A stretch of 64,000 bases of DNA from CAMTUH01 sp947084935 (GCA_947084935.1 CAMTUH010000010.1:9545-73544); one strand, 5' to 3'; counted from the first letter of the stretch, positions 25,764 through 34,023 are shown. The notes: generated by a model not told the origin, from the sequence alone. Numbers and translations are program-made.

Positions 25764-26267
25764 TTAACTCGAGTAATAACGCAACTCAATCGTTCGAGTG
25801 GCCGGATAAAGCGTGATATTCGCTTTATTTTCCACTTGGAACGTAGCGTTACGCAAAATATCCGCAAGCGGAACATTGTTCGCATTAATGGCCACGATTA
25901 CCGGAATGGGCGGTTTGTCGCCCAGCACGCGTAAACGGTAATGGCTGGCTTGCGCGATTTTTTTTAGTAACGGCTCAATGGGTCCCGTCCAATCCAGTGA
26001 AGTTTGTTGCGCCATGCCGATGAGATCGGGATTCAACGGCTCGGCTAATTTCGCTTTCGGATGAGTCGCCAATTGGATGGCGGCGATTTGTTGTAACGAA
26101 TGGCCGACGTCCACGGAAGCTTCGGACAGCTGGGCCTGAGCGTTAACGTCGGTTGCTTGGACCGGAGCGCTGTCGGTGGTGATGTACGAATAGGTTAACT
26201 TTTTATGGACGGTACAGCCGGCGAGGATACAGAACAGGGGTATAAGCCACAAGTGTTTTATTTTCAT
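25764..26267 (-). CDS. dotD: Dot/Icm outer-membrane lipoprotein DotD
   Basis: A 167-residue lipoprotein with lipobox CILAGC (Cys about 18). The C-terminal domain (about 75-165: LKKIAQASHYRLRVLGDKPP, NNVPLADILRNATFQVENKA) is the secretin N0/T3S-like fold known from Legionella DotD. First gene of the minus-strand dotDCB operon with a clear PmrA box about 100 bases upstream. Confidence 0.93.
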   Translation of the reverse strand: MKIKHLWLIPLFCILAGCTVHKKLTYSYITTDSAPVQATDVNAQAQLSEASVDVGHSLQQIAAIQLATHPKAKLAEPLNPDLIGMAQQTSLDWTGPIEPLLKKIAQASHYRLRVLGDKPPIPVIVAINANNVPLADILRNATFQVENKANITLYPATRTIELRYYSS

Positions 26268-26365
26268 AGTCTTGCGATCGCTTGGTATGATAACGGTGTT
26301 GCAACAAGGTCCTACCCTTTAGTGACCGATCCGTGGCTTATGCGGATCATTCTACGACAGTAACC

Positions 26366-26381
26366 TTAAGAGAATATTAAG
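26366..26381 (-). promoter_or_regulatory. PmrA-type box and -10 for dotDCB
   Basis: The minus strand reads CTTAATATTCTCTTAA, an exact consensus match. After 11 bases (26355-26365) comes TAGAAT (26349-26354) as the -10. This leaves a leader of about 75 bases before the dotD ATG. Confidence 0.75.
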
Positions 26382-26429
26382 AAATATCCGTTTGCTTACC
26401 GCGGCACATTTACTTACACTTGCCTCTTT

Positions 26430-27431
26430 TTGATACAAACCGAAGTGAGAAGGCCTGTGGATGAGAAAGAAGTGGGTAATTATCTGCACGGAGTCGCTAG
26501 AGAAATCGCCAGGGAGAGGTCTTCATGGAATGGTCCGAAAGAACTAGGGTTAAAAAATAGAATAAGACAGGAGTTGCTTAATAAAGGGATTACATACCCG
26601 GATTTTAAGCGCATTAGTGAAATTCTGGGCGAGCGCTGCGGTAAAGTGGCGGCAAAAGCCGTGAAACGCCTGCGTAGTATATTGAGTTCTTTAGCCGAGG
26701 AGTTGAAGGCAAAAACTCAGAAACGGCCATTTGGCGACGAGGTATGGGAACCTGCTGAAGGTGGACCACCAGCAAAAAGACGAGCGTATGGTCCGCTGGC
26801 CATTACCACAGAGCTGTCAAACACCTTTTCGGAACATTCAGAGCATCTTAACGAGAAAGATGCTCAATTGGTGGATCAACTTTTGGGTGCGATGGAGGAA
26901 CTCAAAGATGGCACAAAGGTAATGGAGCTTCTTCCCTTCTTGGGTTCAGAAAATTCAGAAATAGGCTTGACCCCTGAGCAAGCCGGTACTTTATTACAGA
27001 ATTTAGATGATATGGGAAAAGACTTCGCGGATCCTGATAATATATTTCGCAATTGGCTCAGGACTTTTCTTCCGAAAGAAAACCCTATCTCTTCTCACAC
27101 GGATTTACCACAACCTACTTTTGATATGCAGGGGGAGGTATTACCAACATTTGAATTTGCTTCGATGGAAGAGGTCGTCGCTTTTGCAAATGCACTCTCA
27201 ACTCCCGATAAAATAATCACTCGGGTGGACGAAAAACCCACCCGTGCTGCAACCACAGCTGCCACAACTACAGTTAACGTTGAAGTCAGAGCCCCGTCAC
27301 CGGCGGGTTCGCTTTATGTTGGGGCCGGCAGCGTTTTTTCGTCTGGAAGTCGTTCTACTGTCAGTATTAGTTCGTGCGAAGAAAAAGGCCCAGAAACTCA
27401 AAAAGAAGGGTCTCGTAGTCCAAAACGTTAG
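26430..27431 (+). CDS. Unknown 333-residue protein in the Dot/Icm region, candidate effector
   Basis: I do not recognise this protein. It is hydrophilic, without signal peptide or transmembrane segments. The N-terminal 100 residues are basic and helical (KRISEILGERCGKVAAKAVK), the middle is acidic (LLGAMEELKDGTKVMELLPF), and the last 60 residues are Ser/Thr/Ala-rich with an acidic-basic tail (EEKGPETQKEGSRSPKR). The start is uncertain: TTG at 26430, or GTG at 26445 or 26457. The stop TAG falls inside the duplicated icmS 3' segment. Location and the C-terminal Glu/Ser-rich composition suggest a Dot/Icm substrate (inference). Confidence 0.6.
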   Translation: MIQTEVRRPVDEKEVGNYLHGVAREIARERSSWNGPKELGLKNRIRQELLNKGITYPDFKRISEILGERCGKVAAKAVKRLRSILSSLAEELKAKTQKRPFGDEVWEPAEGGPPAKRRAYGPLAITTELSNTFSEHSEHLNEKDAQLVDQLLGAMEELKDGTKVMELLPFLGSENSEIGLTPEQAGTLLQNLDDMGKDFADPDNIFRNWLRTFLPKENPISSHTDLPQPTFDMQGEVLPTFEFASMEEVVAFANALSTPDKIITRVDEKPTRAATTAATTTVNVEVRAPSPAGSLYVGAGSVFSSGSRSTVSISSCEEKGPETQKEGSRSPKR

Positions 27432-27464
27432 TCATACATCAACTCATCCAAAGATACCGTGTCT
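27429..27464. repeat. 36-bp direct repeat, copy 1 (icmS 3' end duplicate)
   Basis: It is identical at 34 of 36 positions to 28861-28896, which is the true 3' end of icmS on the minus strand. Copy 1 is degenerate: read as icmS it gives D-T-V-S-L-D-E-L-M-Y-D, with Ala to Thr and one silent change. The two copies bracket the ATPase cassette (about 1.4 kb). Confidence 0.85.
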
Positions 27465-27472
27465 GGGCTATA

Positions 27473-27500
27473 GGCGGTTCAGCATTCCCGGCGAACCGCC
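27473..27500. repeat. 8-bp hairpin at the left end of the ATPase cassette
   Basis: GGCGGTTC (27473-27480) and GAACCGCC (27493-27500) pair perfectly across a 12-base loop, just inside the left copy of the direct repeat. It may terminate the upstream gene or mark the cassette end. Confidence 0.5.
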
Positions 27501-27528
27501 CCCAGAGCCTATCTGGGTCAGCATTTAT

Positions 27529-27609
27529 AATAACGATTGGACGCACTTGCAATAACGATTGGACGCTACTAGAATAACGATTAGACGAGAACCTAATCAC
27601 GATTGGACG
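27529..27609. repeat. Four iteron-like repeats, exact 22-bp period
   Basis: AATAACGATTGGACG occurs at 27529-27543 and 27551-27565, AATAACGATTAGACG at 27573-27587 and AATCACGATTGGACG at 27595-27609. The starts are exactly 22 bases apart and the last copy abuts the first ATG of the ATPase gene. A 22-bp spacing puts copies on about the same helix face (two turns). This looks like a binding array for a repressor or replication/partition-like protein. I know no description of it. Confidence 0.8.
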
Positions 27610-28851
27610 ATGATGGCTGACACCCATTTTAAGCGCTATTCTGCTCGCAAGGTGCAAGAAGCCTTACAGGATACCCCGGTCGTATTCATTATGGGCCCTA
27701 GGCAAAGTGGCAAAACCACCTTAGTAAAGTCATTAATCACGAATCGCTGGGAATACATAACCTTGGATGATCAGGCTCAGTTGGCTATTGCGGCTGCTGA
27801 TCCGGTGGGTTTTATAAAAAACTTGCCCGAAAAACCCATAGCCATTGATGAAATCCAGCGGTTGCCCCAAATGCTGCTGAGCATTAAACAAGTGGTTGAT
27901 GAAAATCGCATGCCCGGACGATTTTTATTAACGGGATCTGCCAATGCGCTTGTGTTTCCCCAAGTAGCTGACTCCTTAGCGGGTAGGGTAGAGGCAATAC
28001 ATTTGAATACGCTTTCTGAATGTGAAATTCGAGGTGTGTCGCCCTCTTTTCTATCCATGCTACTGGCTTGCAAGACCCCTTCAGCAAGTGAAATTAGGAT
28101 TAGAGATTATTTGATTAAACGTCTCGTGACAGGCTGTTTCCCCGAGCCCTTACAAAGGAAAACCGAGCGCCGAATTAAAGCGTGGTACAGACAATATATC
28201 AATTCTTTAATCCAAAAAGACATTAAAGAAATTGAGCAAATTGATCACCCTGAAAAGATGTTAAAATTACTTAAACTCACTGCCTTTTATTCAAGTAAGC
28301 TGGTTAATTTTTCAGAATTAGGAGATAAAGTAGGTTTAGATCGATTAACCACGAAAAAATACATTAATCTTCTTGAACAACTATTTTTATTGAAACAATT
28401 GCCGGCTTGGCATACCAATGAATATAAAAGATTAGTAAAAACGCCTAAATTACATTTAGTGGATACCGGTTTGATTTGTGCGGCCCGAGATATCAACAGT
28501 GAGTTTCTGTTGCGCCATCCAAAAGAATTGGGCTTTTTATTGGAATCTTTCGTTTATAACGAATTGCAAAAACAAGCGGATTGGTTGGAAGAAGATATCT
28601 TTTTTTACCATTATCGCGATAAGGACAAAAAAGAGGTTGATATCATCATAGAGAATGCACGCGGAGATTGTTTTGCCATTGAGATAAAAGCAGCGGCTAC
28701 GTTAAGTTCGAGTGATTTTTCGGGTCTTACACGTTTTCGAGAGATCGCTGGGAAGCGATTTAAGTTTGGTATACTGCTGTATGATGGAGATCAGACTACC
28801 GCGTTTAGTGACGACGTGTTTGCCGTACCTTTTGGTGCGCTGTGGTCGTAA
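27610..28851 (+). CDS. AAA-family ATPase with DUF4143 C-terminal domain
   Basis: About 413 residues from the ATG after the last iteron (an in-frame ATG follows at 27613). The N-terminal P-loop domain has IMGPRQSGKTTLVKSLI, YITLDDQAQLAIAAADPVGF and IAIDEIQRLPQMLLSIKQVV (Walker B), then the sensor LTGSANAL. The C-terminal DUF4143 domain ends with a PD-(D/E)xK-like motif (FFYHYRDKDKKEVDIIIENA, CFAIEIKAA). Such proteins are widespread, often mobile, and of unknown function; nuclease or toxin-like roles have been suggested. It lies between two copies of the icmS 3' end, so it looks inserted. Confidence 0.85.
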   Translation: MMADTHFKRYSARKVQEALQDTPVVFIMGPRQSGKTTLVKSLITNRWEYITLDDQAQLAIAAADPVGFIKNLPEKPIAIDEIQRLPQMLLSIKQVVDENRMPGRFLLTGSANALVFPQVADSLAGRVEAIHLNTLSECEIRGVSPSFLSMLLACKTPSASEIRIRDYLIKRLVTGCFPEPLQRKTERRIKAWYRQYINSLIQKDIKEIEQIDHPEKMLKLLKLTAFYSSKLVNFSELGDKVGLDRLTTKKYINLLEQLFLLKQLPAWHTNEYKRLVKTPKLHLVDTGLICAARDINSEFLLRHPKELGFLLESFVYNELQKQADWLEEDIFFYHYRDKDKKEVDIIIENARGDCFAIEIKAAATLSSSDFSGLTRFREIAGKRFKFGILLYDGDQTTAFSDDVFAVPFGALWS

Positions 28852-28859
28852 ATATCGGA

Positions 28860-29198
28860 CTAGTCATACATCAACTCATCCAAAGACACCGCGTCTTTGG
28901 ATGAGCTGTTTTTGACGAGTTCATTGACGACGTCGAGAATACAAAATAACCGCAAAATATCCGGCGTGAATTGATCGAATTTCACTTTCACACCAAGCAG
29001 AGATTTTTCAACGTCTTCGTAGGTGGCGCCTAATCCGTATCCTAAACACAGTGAAGCCAATTGATCCGCCCGCTTGGTAAGGCCAGGCAATAATCCGGTT
29101 TCAGAAAACATTTCCGTGTGCGTGATGGGGCGGCCTTTTAAGGTAAAGGTAGCGCCGAGTTCTTTGGCCATGGCCGCGAGTTTTGTCCCGATATCCAT
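28860..29198 (-). CDS. icmS: Dot/Icm effector chaperone IcmS
   Basis: A 112-residue acidic protein. FSETGLLPGLTKRADQLASL and CLGYGLGATYEDVEKSLLG and the ending SLDELMYD are nearly those of Legionella IcmS. It pairs with IcmW to present effectors to the DotL complex. It begins directly after icmT (adjacent codons) and shares its PmrA promoter. Its last 11 codons are duplicated at 27429-27464. Confidence 0.96.
   Translation of the reverse strand: MDIGTKLAAMAKELGATFTLKGRPITHTEMFSETGLLPGLTKRADQLASLCLGYGLGATYEDVEKSLLGVKVKFDQFTPDILRLFCILDVVNELVKNSSSKDAVSLDELMYD
28861..28896. repeat. 36-bp direct repeat, copy 2 (icmS 3' end)
   Basis: This is the functional copy: on the minus strand it encodes the last residues of IcmS (D-A-V-S-L-D-E-L-M-Y-D) and stop. 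It matches 27429-27464 at 34 of 36 positions. Confidence 0.85.
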
Positions 29199-29456
29199 TT
29201 AGGTATCCCACCACGGGACGGCGATTTTACGCCGTCCCGCAATTAAGTTGCGAAACCACCGAAAAAAAACTTCAATGCTAAAACCATAGCGGTTAAGAAT
29301 GGTGAAAAACAGCATGGCAACGACCGCCACGATGAGTGTCCACCAACGAATATGCAGTAAAAACAATAACATTGGGAATGCCGTTTTACCGTCCCAAATG
29401 AAAAATTTGACCGGCCGTGCCGAATCGCGCCAGTGTGCTTCGTTGAGTGGTTTCAT
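29199..29456 (-). CDS. icmT: Dot/Icm inner-membrane protein IcmT
   Basis: An 85-residue protein matching Legionella IcmT (86 residues): start NEAHWRDSARPVKFFIWDG, two hydrophobic segments (AFPMLLFLLHIRWWTLIVAV, VAMLFFTILNRYGF), end RRKIAVPWWDT. It is needed for virulence and macrophage egress in Legionella. First gene of icmT-icmS, divergent from coxigA-icmQ. Confidence 0.95.
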   Translation of the reverse strand: MKPLNEAHWRDSARPVKFFIWDGKTAFPMLLFLLHIRWWTLIVAVVAMLFFTILNRYGFSIEVFFRWFRNLIAGRRKIAVPWWDT

Positions 29457-29482
29457 AGAGGTTTAATTCTATGGGCAAAACC

Positions 29483-29498
29483 TTAAGAAAGTATTAAA
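29483..29498 (-). promoter_or_regulatory. PmrA-type box and -10 for icmTS
   Basis: The minus strand reads TTTAATACTTTCTTAA, one central and one outer change from consensus. After exactly 11 bases (29472-29482) comes TAGAAT (29466-29471), 10 bases before the icmT start. This short leader is unusual but consistent with the shared geometry. Confidence 0.65.
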
Positions 29499-29513
29499 TA
29501 ATGCAATATTTAT

Positions 29514-29529
29514 GTTAATGTTTCCTTAA
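29514..29529 (+). promoter_or_regulatory. PmrA-type box and -10 for the coxigA-icmQ operon
   Basis: GTTAATGTTTCCTTAA matches the consensus (first base free). Eleven bases later is TAGAAT (29541-29546). It is divergent to the icmT box 16 bases away, so one regulator could fire both sides. Confidence 0.75.
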
Positions 29530-29576
29530 GCTTCGTATCGTAGAATGGGTTCTTAATCAATATTTAAGGACCTATT

Positions 29577-29723
29577 ATGCGCACAGAACCCGATACAATT
29601 AAACAAGCGTGTAACGATTTTTCGCAGCTGTTATCCTCCGTTTTAGAGGACGTTACGAATCATTGCGATCAGAACAACAATTCGATCAAAATGATCAAAT
29701 CTCTCGGAGGCGGGCACCCGTGA
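29577..29723 (+). CDS. coxigA: Short gene in the icmR position (CoxigA, IcmR functional analogue)
   Basis: A 48-residue frame starting ATGCGCACAGAACCC and ending at TGA 29721-29723, overlapping the GTG start of icmQ. The protein is acidic and helical (TIKQACNDFSQLLSSVLEDV). In Legionella the slot between icmS/T and icmQ holds icmR or unrelated FIR genes whose products bind IcmQ. The Coxiella counterpart has been named coxigA (Feldman et al.). Identity is by position, size, and coupling, not by sequence similarity. Confidence 0.75.
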   Translation: MRTEPDTIKQACNDFSQLLSSVLEDVTNHCDQNNNSIKMIKSLGGGHP

Positions 29724-30433
29724 CCTTCCCATTATCCACTGCACACGTTGATTTAAAAAACGAAGAATTAAAGCGTCGTTTGATGGAATGCGTCAATGAG
29801 GAAAAGAATAGTTTCTTGCCTCTGGCTGAAAAATTTTATCAAACCCGAAAACGCAGCGATACTGATTATCATCAATTGTGCACCGCGATTATTGCCGCGG
29901 TCGATCACGTGTTAAATGCGGGCGAGTGGGATTCGTCTTTATTTCTACGCAGCACGCTAAAACCGCTCAAAGAAATCCGCGAGCACGCGTTGAAATTGCT
30001 GGAAAATTTAAGCGGCGCACAAACACCTGCCAAATACACATCGCCAACGCTGTCTGAGAATTTTGTTAAATTATATATTTCCTTGTATCAAGCCGCCGGG
30101 CACGATCTTAATTTGTGGGCGGCGCAACTGGCATCGATTTCCAGCTACACGATTGGCCGTCCGGTTTATGAATCGGAAGAAAATGTCGTTCAGTCCATTC
30201 GTCGAAAGTTGTCTCAAGTATCTGAGGCCTACATCGTGGTTTCCGTGGATAAATCGAAAATTTTAGGCGTCGATAATTTTCGTCCGCGCAAAGATCGATT
30301 CGGGAACACCTTAGTCAGCTTGTTGCCGAATGCGGTTTGCAGCGAAGACATTCTTGAATTTGTTCATCTGGAAAAGCGTTATTATTTTTCCCACGGGAAT
30401 TTATTACCAATAAATAACGAGGTCGCCGCGTAA
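29720..30433 (+). CDS. icmQ: Dot/Icm protein IcmQ
   Basis: About 237 residues. I chose GTG 29720 because GGAGG lies 9 bases upstream and it overlaps the coxigA stop (GTGA); a TTG further upstream has no ribosome site. IcmQ-like segments are GEWDSSLFLRSTLKPLKEIR in the N-terminal helical domain and ISSYTIGRPVYESEENVVQS in the C-terminal ADP-ribosyltransferase-like domain. In Legionella IcmQ inserts in membranes, binds NAD and is controlled by IcmR. The N-terminus has about 45 extra residues compared with Legionella (191 residues). Confidence 0.9.
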   Translation: MTFPLSTAHVDLKNEELKRRLMECVNEEKNSFLPLAEKFYQTRKRSDTDYHQLCTAIIAAVDHVLNAGEWDSSLFLRSTLKPLKEIREHALKLLENLSGAQTPAKYTSPTLSENFVKLYISLYQAAGHDLNLWAAQLASISSYTIGRPVYESEENVVQSIRRKLSQVSEAYIVVSVDKSKILGVDNFRPRKDRFGNTLVSLLPNAVCSEDILEFVHLEKRYYFSHGNLLPINNEVAA

Positions 30434-31597
30434 ATGAATCCCTCGCAGCAAAATGCCACGGATCAAACCGCCAATTTCTTTTGGCTATTGGCGTTGCTCA
30501 CCATGGGCGCTATTGTGCTCTGGTGGCTCGAAGAGCGGTGGATTGTCGCTGGGATTTTTTTCATCCGCCACTATGAAATCGATCTGATTCAATGGATCGT
30601 GAGCGGAATTAACAAGCTAATAGCATGGATAAATTTTCCATCTATTGATTTGCATAAATTGAATTATTGGCAACATTTTATGGCAGTTGCGGATAAAGAA
30701 AAAGTTACTTTTCCGCAGGTGGGCTCGCTCAGTCATGCGGTGGGCCTTTGGATGCGTTATCCCGTGATGGTTATTTTGCTGGGTCTTGCGGCGTGGATGT
30801 TGTATCGAAATAAAAACTCACGATTTCATCACACGTATACCATGGACAGCTTAAAGAAATACGAAGTGGAGAACTGGCCGCAAATTACGCCCGTATTGTC
30901 GTTAAATTTATTACAAGAAGACTTGGATAAAGGCCGATGGGCGATGGCTAAATTGCCAATGGATTTTTGCAAAGAGAATGATTTACTGGAGCTGGGTGAA
31001 AGCCCCGATAAAAAAAAGACGTGGTCGATCAAAGAAGGTCCGGCAGAACGGTGTTTGGTGCTGCAACTGGGCCCGTTGTGGCAAGGGCCGTTGGCGTTGC
31101 CCATTCACGTCAAAGCGCTGTTGGTTATTTTTATCGCGCGCGCGAAACGCGAACATAAAATTGCAGAAAACTTTATTGATCAAATCAGTCATTCCGCAAT
31201 TCATGGGAAGTTAGATTTTACTGGCGTTGAAGAGCAATTGGAGAAATACAAAGACTCGAAAGTGCTTAAATGGATCGAGAGACGACATGCGTACGTCGGT
31301 ACATTGATGGCTTCGTTATTAGAAATTGCGCGGTTGGAAGGCGTGTTGGCGTCGGCTGAATTTTTATGGCTAAAGCCCGTCGATCGACGCTTGTGGTACA
31401 TACTCAATAGCGTGGGGCGACAAACGGCGGTGGTTGAAGTGGCGGGGTTGTTCGCACATTGGTTGGCGGAAAAACGTTTGAAGCAGTCGCTTCGTACACC
31501 CATGGTTGTTGAAGCCGTCAAAGCTTTGCAAGAGGACGTGAAAAACATACTCTACATTGGAGAAGAAGAACGATGGCATACCAGCCGCGCGGCCTAG
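30434..31597 (+). CDS. icmP: Dot/Icm coupling-complex protein IcmP (DotM)
   Basis: A 387-residue inner-membrane protein with three hydrophobic segments (residues 16-40, WLLALLTMGAIVLWWLEERW; about 45-65; and 113-130) and a cytoplasmic domain containing YEVENWPQITPVLSLNLL and FLWLKPVDRRLWYILNSVGR. DotM binds DotL and recognises Glu-rich effector signals. Starts directly after the icmQ stop and overlaps icmO by 25 bases. Confidence 0.93.
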   Translation: MNPSQQNATDQTANFFWLLALLTMGAIVLWWLEERWIVAGIFFIRHYEIDLIQWIVSGINKLIAWINFPSIDLHKLNYWQHFMAVADKEKVTFPQVGSLSHAVGLWMRYPVMVILLGLAAWMLYRNKNSRFHHTYTMDSLKKYEVENWPQITPVLSLNLLQEDLDKGRWAMAKLPMDFCKENDLLELGESPDKKKTWSIKEGPAERCLVLQLGPLWQGPLALPIHVKALLVIFIARAKREHKIAENFIDQISHSAIHGKLDFTGVEEQLEKYKDSKVLKWIERRHAYVGTLMASLLEIARLEGVLASAEFLWLKPVDRRLWYILNSVGRQTAVVEVAGLFAHWLAEKRLKQSLRTPMVVEAVKALQEDVKNILYIGEEERWHTSRAA

Positions 31598-33939
31598 AAG
31601 AAAAACACGAGCGCTTTCACTCGCACGTGCTGCGCGATACGCGCACGCTCAGTGTTCGCATTGCCGATTTCCTCAAGAATCCGCGGCAGATGGCGCTGTT
31701 TTTATGCGTCTGTACCGCGTTTGCATTTGTCATTCCTTATTTCAGCGATTTAATCTTGCTGATTGGTGTGGGTGCTTTTTTTTATTGCTACACGAGAAAG
31801 CAAGTACTTCCGTTTCGCATGCCCATGCGTTCACGTCTAAAAGATCACAACGATCCCCTGCCGGGTGGCCGCAATAAACCTCGAGCGGCGCGAGGAATTT
31901 ATTATTTTGGCAACGCGAATAAAACAAAAGAAGAGCTTTGGTTCAGCAACGAAGACATGCGAACGCACGTCTTGATTTTCGGATCGACCGGTAGCGGTAA
32001 AACGGAAGCAATGATTTCGCTTGCGTACAACGCGCTGTTGCAATCCAGCGGCTTTATTTACGTCGACGGTAAGGGCGACAATTCGCTATACGCCAAACTG
32101 TTTTCTATGGCGCGAAGCATGGGGCGCGAAGACGATTTACTGCTGATTAATTTTATGACGGGTGCACGCGATATTATCGGGCCACAAGAAAAACGGTTGT
32201 CCAACACACTGAATCCATTTGCGCGCGGTTCGTCCAGCATGTTGGCTCAATTGGTTGTGAGCATGATGGACAAAGCGGCCGGCACTCCCGATGGCGATAT
32301 GTGGAAAGGCCGTGCGATTGCGTTTACTGAGGCGCTGATGAAAGTTTTGGTGGCCATGCGTGATGCCGGACACATTTTGCTTGATGCCAACTCGATTCGA
32401 AATTATTTTCACTTGCCAAAACTGGAGGCCATCGTTTGCGATAAATTATTCTTGCGCGACGGTGAAGAGCCTATTAATTTAGAAAACGTACCGCCCTCGG
32501 TCATCGAGCCGATCGTTAATTACGTACTGACCTTACCCGGTTACAACAAAGAGAAAAAGGGAAAACAAGTCTCGCAAGTGTTGGAGCAACACGGATTCAT
32601 TACGATGCAATTGGTGCGGGTGTTTACCTCGTTGGCCGACACCTACGGTCACATTATGCGAACCAAGCTTGCTGAAGTGGATTTGCACGACGTTGTGCTC
32701 AATCGACGAATTTTATGCGTGCTGTTGCCCGCATTGGAAAAATCGCCTGATGAATTATCGAACTTGGGTAAAATCATCGTATCCACGTTGCGGGCCATGA
32801 TGGCTTCGGGTTTGGGCGAACACGTGGAGGGGGAATATTCCGATTTAATCGATGCAAAACCCACTAATGCGCGAACGCCTTATTTGTGTATTCTTGATGA
32901 ATACGGTTACTACGCCGTCGAAGGTTTTGCCGTTGTGCCGGCACAAGCTCGATCGTTGGGATTTTCGGTGGTATTTGCCGGACAAGATTTACCGGCGTTT
33001 CAAAAGGCTTCTAAAGAAGAAGCGGCGTCGATTGGTGCCAACACCAACATTAAAATTTGTATGAAGCTCGAAGATCCGACGGAAACCTGGGATTTCTTCA
33101 TGAAGTCCGCCGGGGAATCGTACGTGACGCACGTGGAAAGTTTTCAAGTCGATCAAGGCAGCGTTTTGGGGACGTATCAGGATGCACGCGGTGCCCGCGT
33201 AGAAAAACGCGCGCGAATTGATTTGTTGGATTTGAAAGAGCAGCGTGAAGGAGAGGCGCATTTCTTTTTTAAATCGAAAGTCGTTCGGGGTAAATTTTTC
33301 TACGCCAATCCAAAAGCCGTTAAACGAATGCGATTGAATCACTTACTTAAAGTAGACGATCCCGAAGACGCGGAAGTTGAAAAATTGATAAAATCTTTTG
33401 ATCAATTCGAAAAATTATCGAGCGCGGGTGTCGTATTCTCCGATATGGAGGCCAGCAATGAGGAGGTGGATCGAATAGCGCAAGTATTTCATGAGAACGA
33501 AACGATGCAACCAATCGATTGTTCCGTAGCGGCCTTGAGCAAATTCTTCACGAAAACCGATATCCCTGTTTCTTTTTTAAGTGAGGCACCAGAAACGATC
33601 GACGTCGATAACCTCAATGTATTTGCGCCGCTGCGTATTTCCAATCACTTAAAAGGTTTGATTATCACAAAAGATTTGGATCAGTTTCGGAAACCTTTGC
33701 TCACTCGTTCCGATACGCGCGATCAAGTTGAATACATACAGCGATTGTGTGGAAAATCGAGTCAGCAAGCGATGAACATTGCTATTGAATTGGTGGGGGA
33801 TATGGAAAAGGGGACTCAATATCCACCGGAAGTTAAATCGAAGGCGACGGGGCCTGAGTTGGCGCAAGGTGTTGAAGCAATGATACAAGCGATTACGCTG
33901 AAGAAGAAAGAGGCGCAAGACAAGAATAAGTCGAAGTAA
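31573..33939 (+). CDS. icmO: Dot/Icm coupling ATPase IcmO (DotL)
   Basis: A 788-residue T4 coupling protein. Two N-terminal hydrophobic segments (about residues 37-72) anchor it; Walker A is IFGSTGSGKTEAMISLAYNA (about 136-155) and Walker B is PYLCILDEYGYYAVEGFAVV. GRAIAFTEALMKVLVAM and GQDLPAFQKASKEEAASIGA follow the family. The C-terminus (about 660-788) is the adaptor tail that binds IcmSW/LvgA and DotN in Legionella. It gates effectors into the channel. Confidence 0.95.
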   Translation: MAYQPRGLEEKHERFHSHVLRDTRTLSVRIADFLKNPRQMALFLCVCTAFAFVIPYFSDLILLIGVGAFFYCYTRKQVLPFRMPMRSRLKDHNDPLPGGRNKPRAARGIYYFGNANKTKEELWFSNEDMRTHVLIFGSTGSGKTEAMISLAYNALLQSSGFIYVDGKGDNSLYAKLFSMARSMGREDDLLLINFMTGARDIIGPQEKRLSNTLNPFARGSSSMLAQLVVSMMDKAAGTPDGDMWKGRAIAFTEALMKVLVAMRDAGHILLDANSIRNYFHLPKLEAIVCDKLFLRDGEEPINLENVPPSVIEPIVNYVLTLPGYNKEKKGKQVSQVLEQHGFITMQLVRVFTSLADTYGHIMRTKLAEVDLHDVVLNRRILCVLLPALEKSPDELSNLGKIIVSTLRAMMASGLGEHVEGEYSDLIDAKPTNARTPYLCILDEYGYYAVEGFAVVPAQARSLGFSVVFAGQDLPAFQKASKEEAASIGANTNIKICMKLEDPTETWDFFMKSAGESYVTHVESFQVDQGSVLGTYQDARGARVEKRARIDLLDLKEQREGEAHFFFKSKVVRGKFFYANPKAVKRMRLNHLLKVDDPEDAEVEKLIKSFDQFEKLSSAGVVFSDMEASNEEVDRIAQVFHENETMQPIDCSVAALSKFFTKTDIPVSFLSEAPETIDVDNLNVFAPLRISNHLKGLIITKDLDQFRKPLLTRSDTRDQVEYIQRLCGKSSQQAMNIAIELVGDMEKGTQYPPEVKSKATGPELAQGVEAMIQAITLKKKEAQDKNKSK

Positions 33940-34023
33940 AAAATTTTGGGTATTAGCCTTAAGAGGTCGTTAAATTAAAGCAAGGAGAAATTATCAATGG
34001 ATTGATAAACATGATGAGTAAAA

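Noticed and set aside
26365..26380. PmrA box read on the plus strand for the 333-residue gene
   Set aside because: The palindromic half-sites make it look bidirectional, but the centre is GA and no -10 is at 11 bases; the minus-strand reading for dotD is perfect.
29663..29719. Longer TTG-started IcmQ
   Set aside because: No ribosome site, and it would run through most of the coxigA frame; the GTG at 29720 has GGAGG at ideal distance and overlaps the coxigA stop.
33958..33973. Possible PmrA box before icmN (CTTAAGAGGTCGTTAA)
   Set aside because: The half-sites fit but the centre is GG and 11 bases downstream there is GAGAAA, not a -10 hexamer, so it breaks the geometry of the other six.
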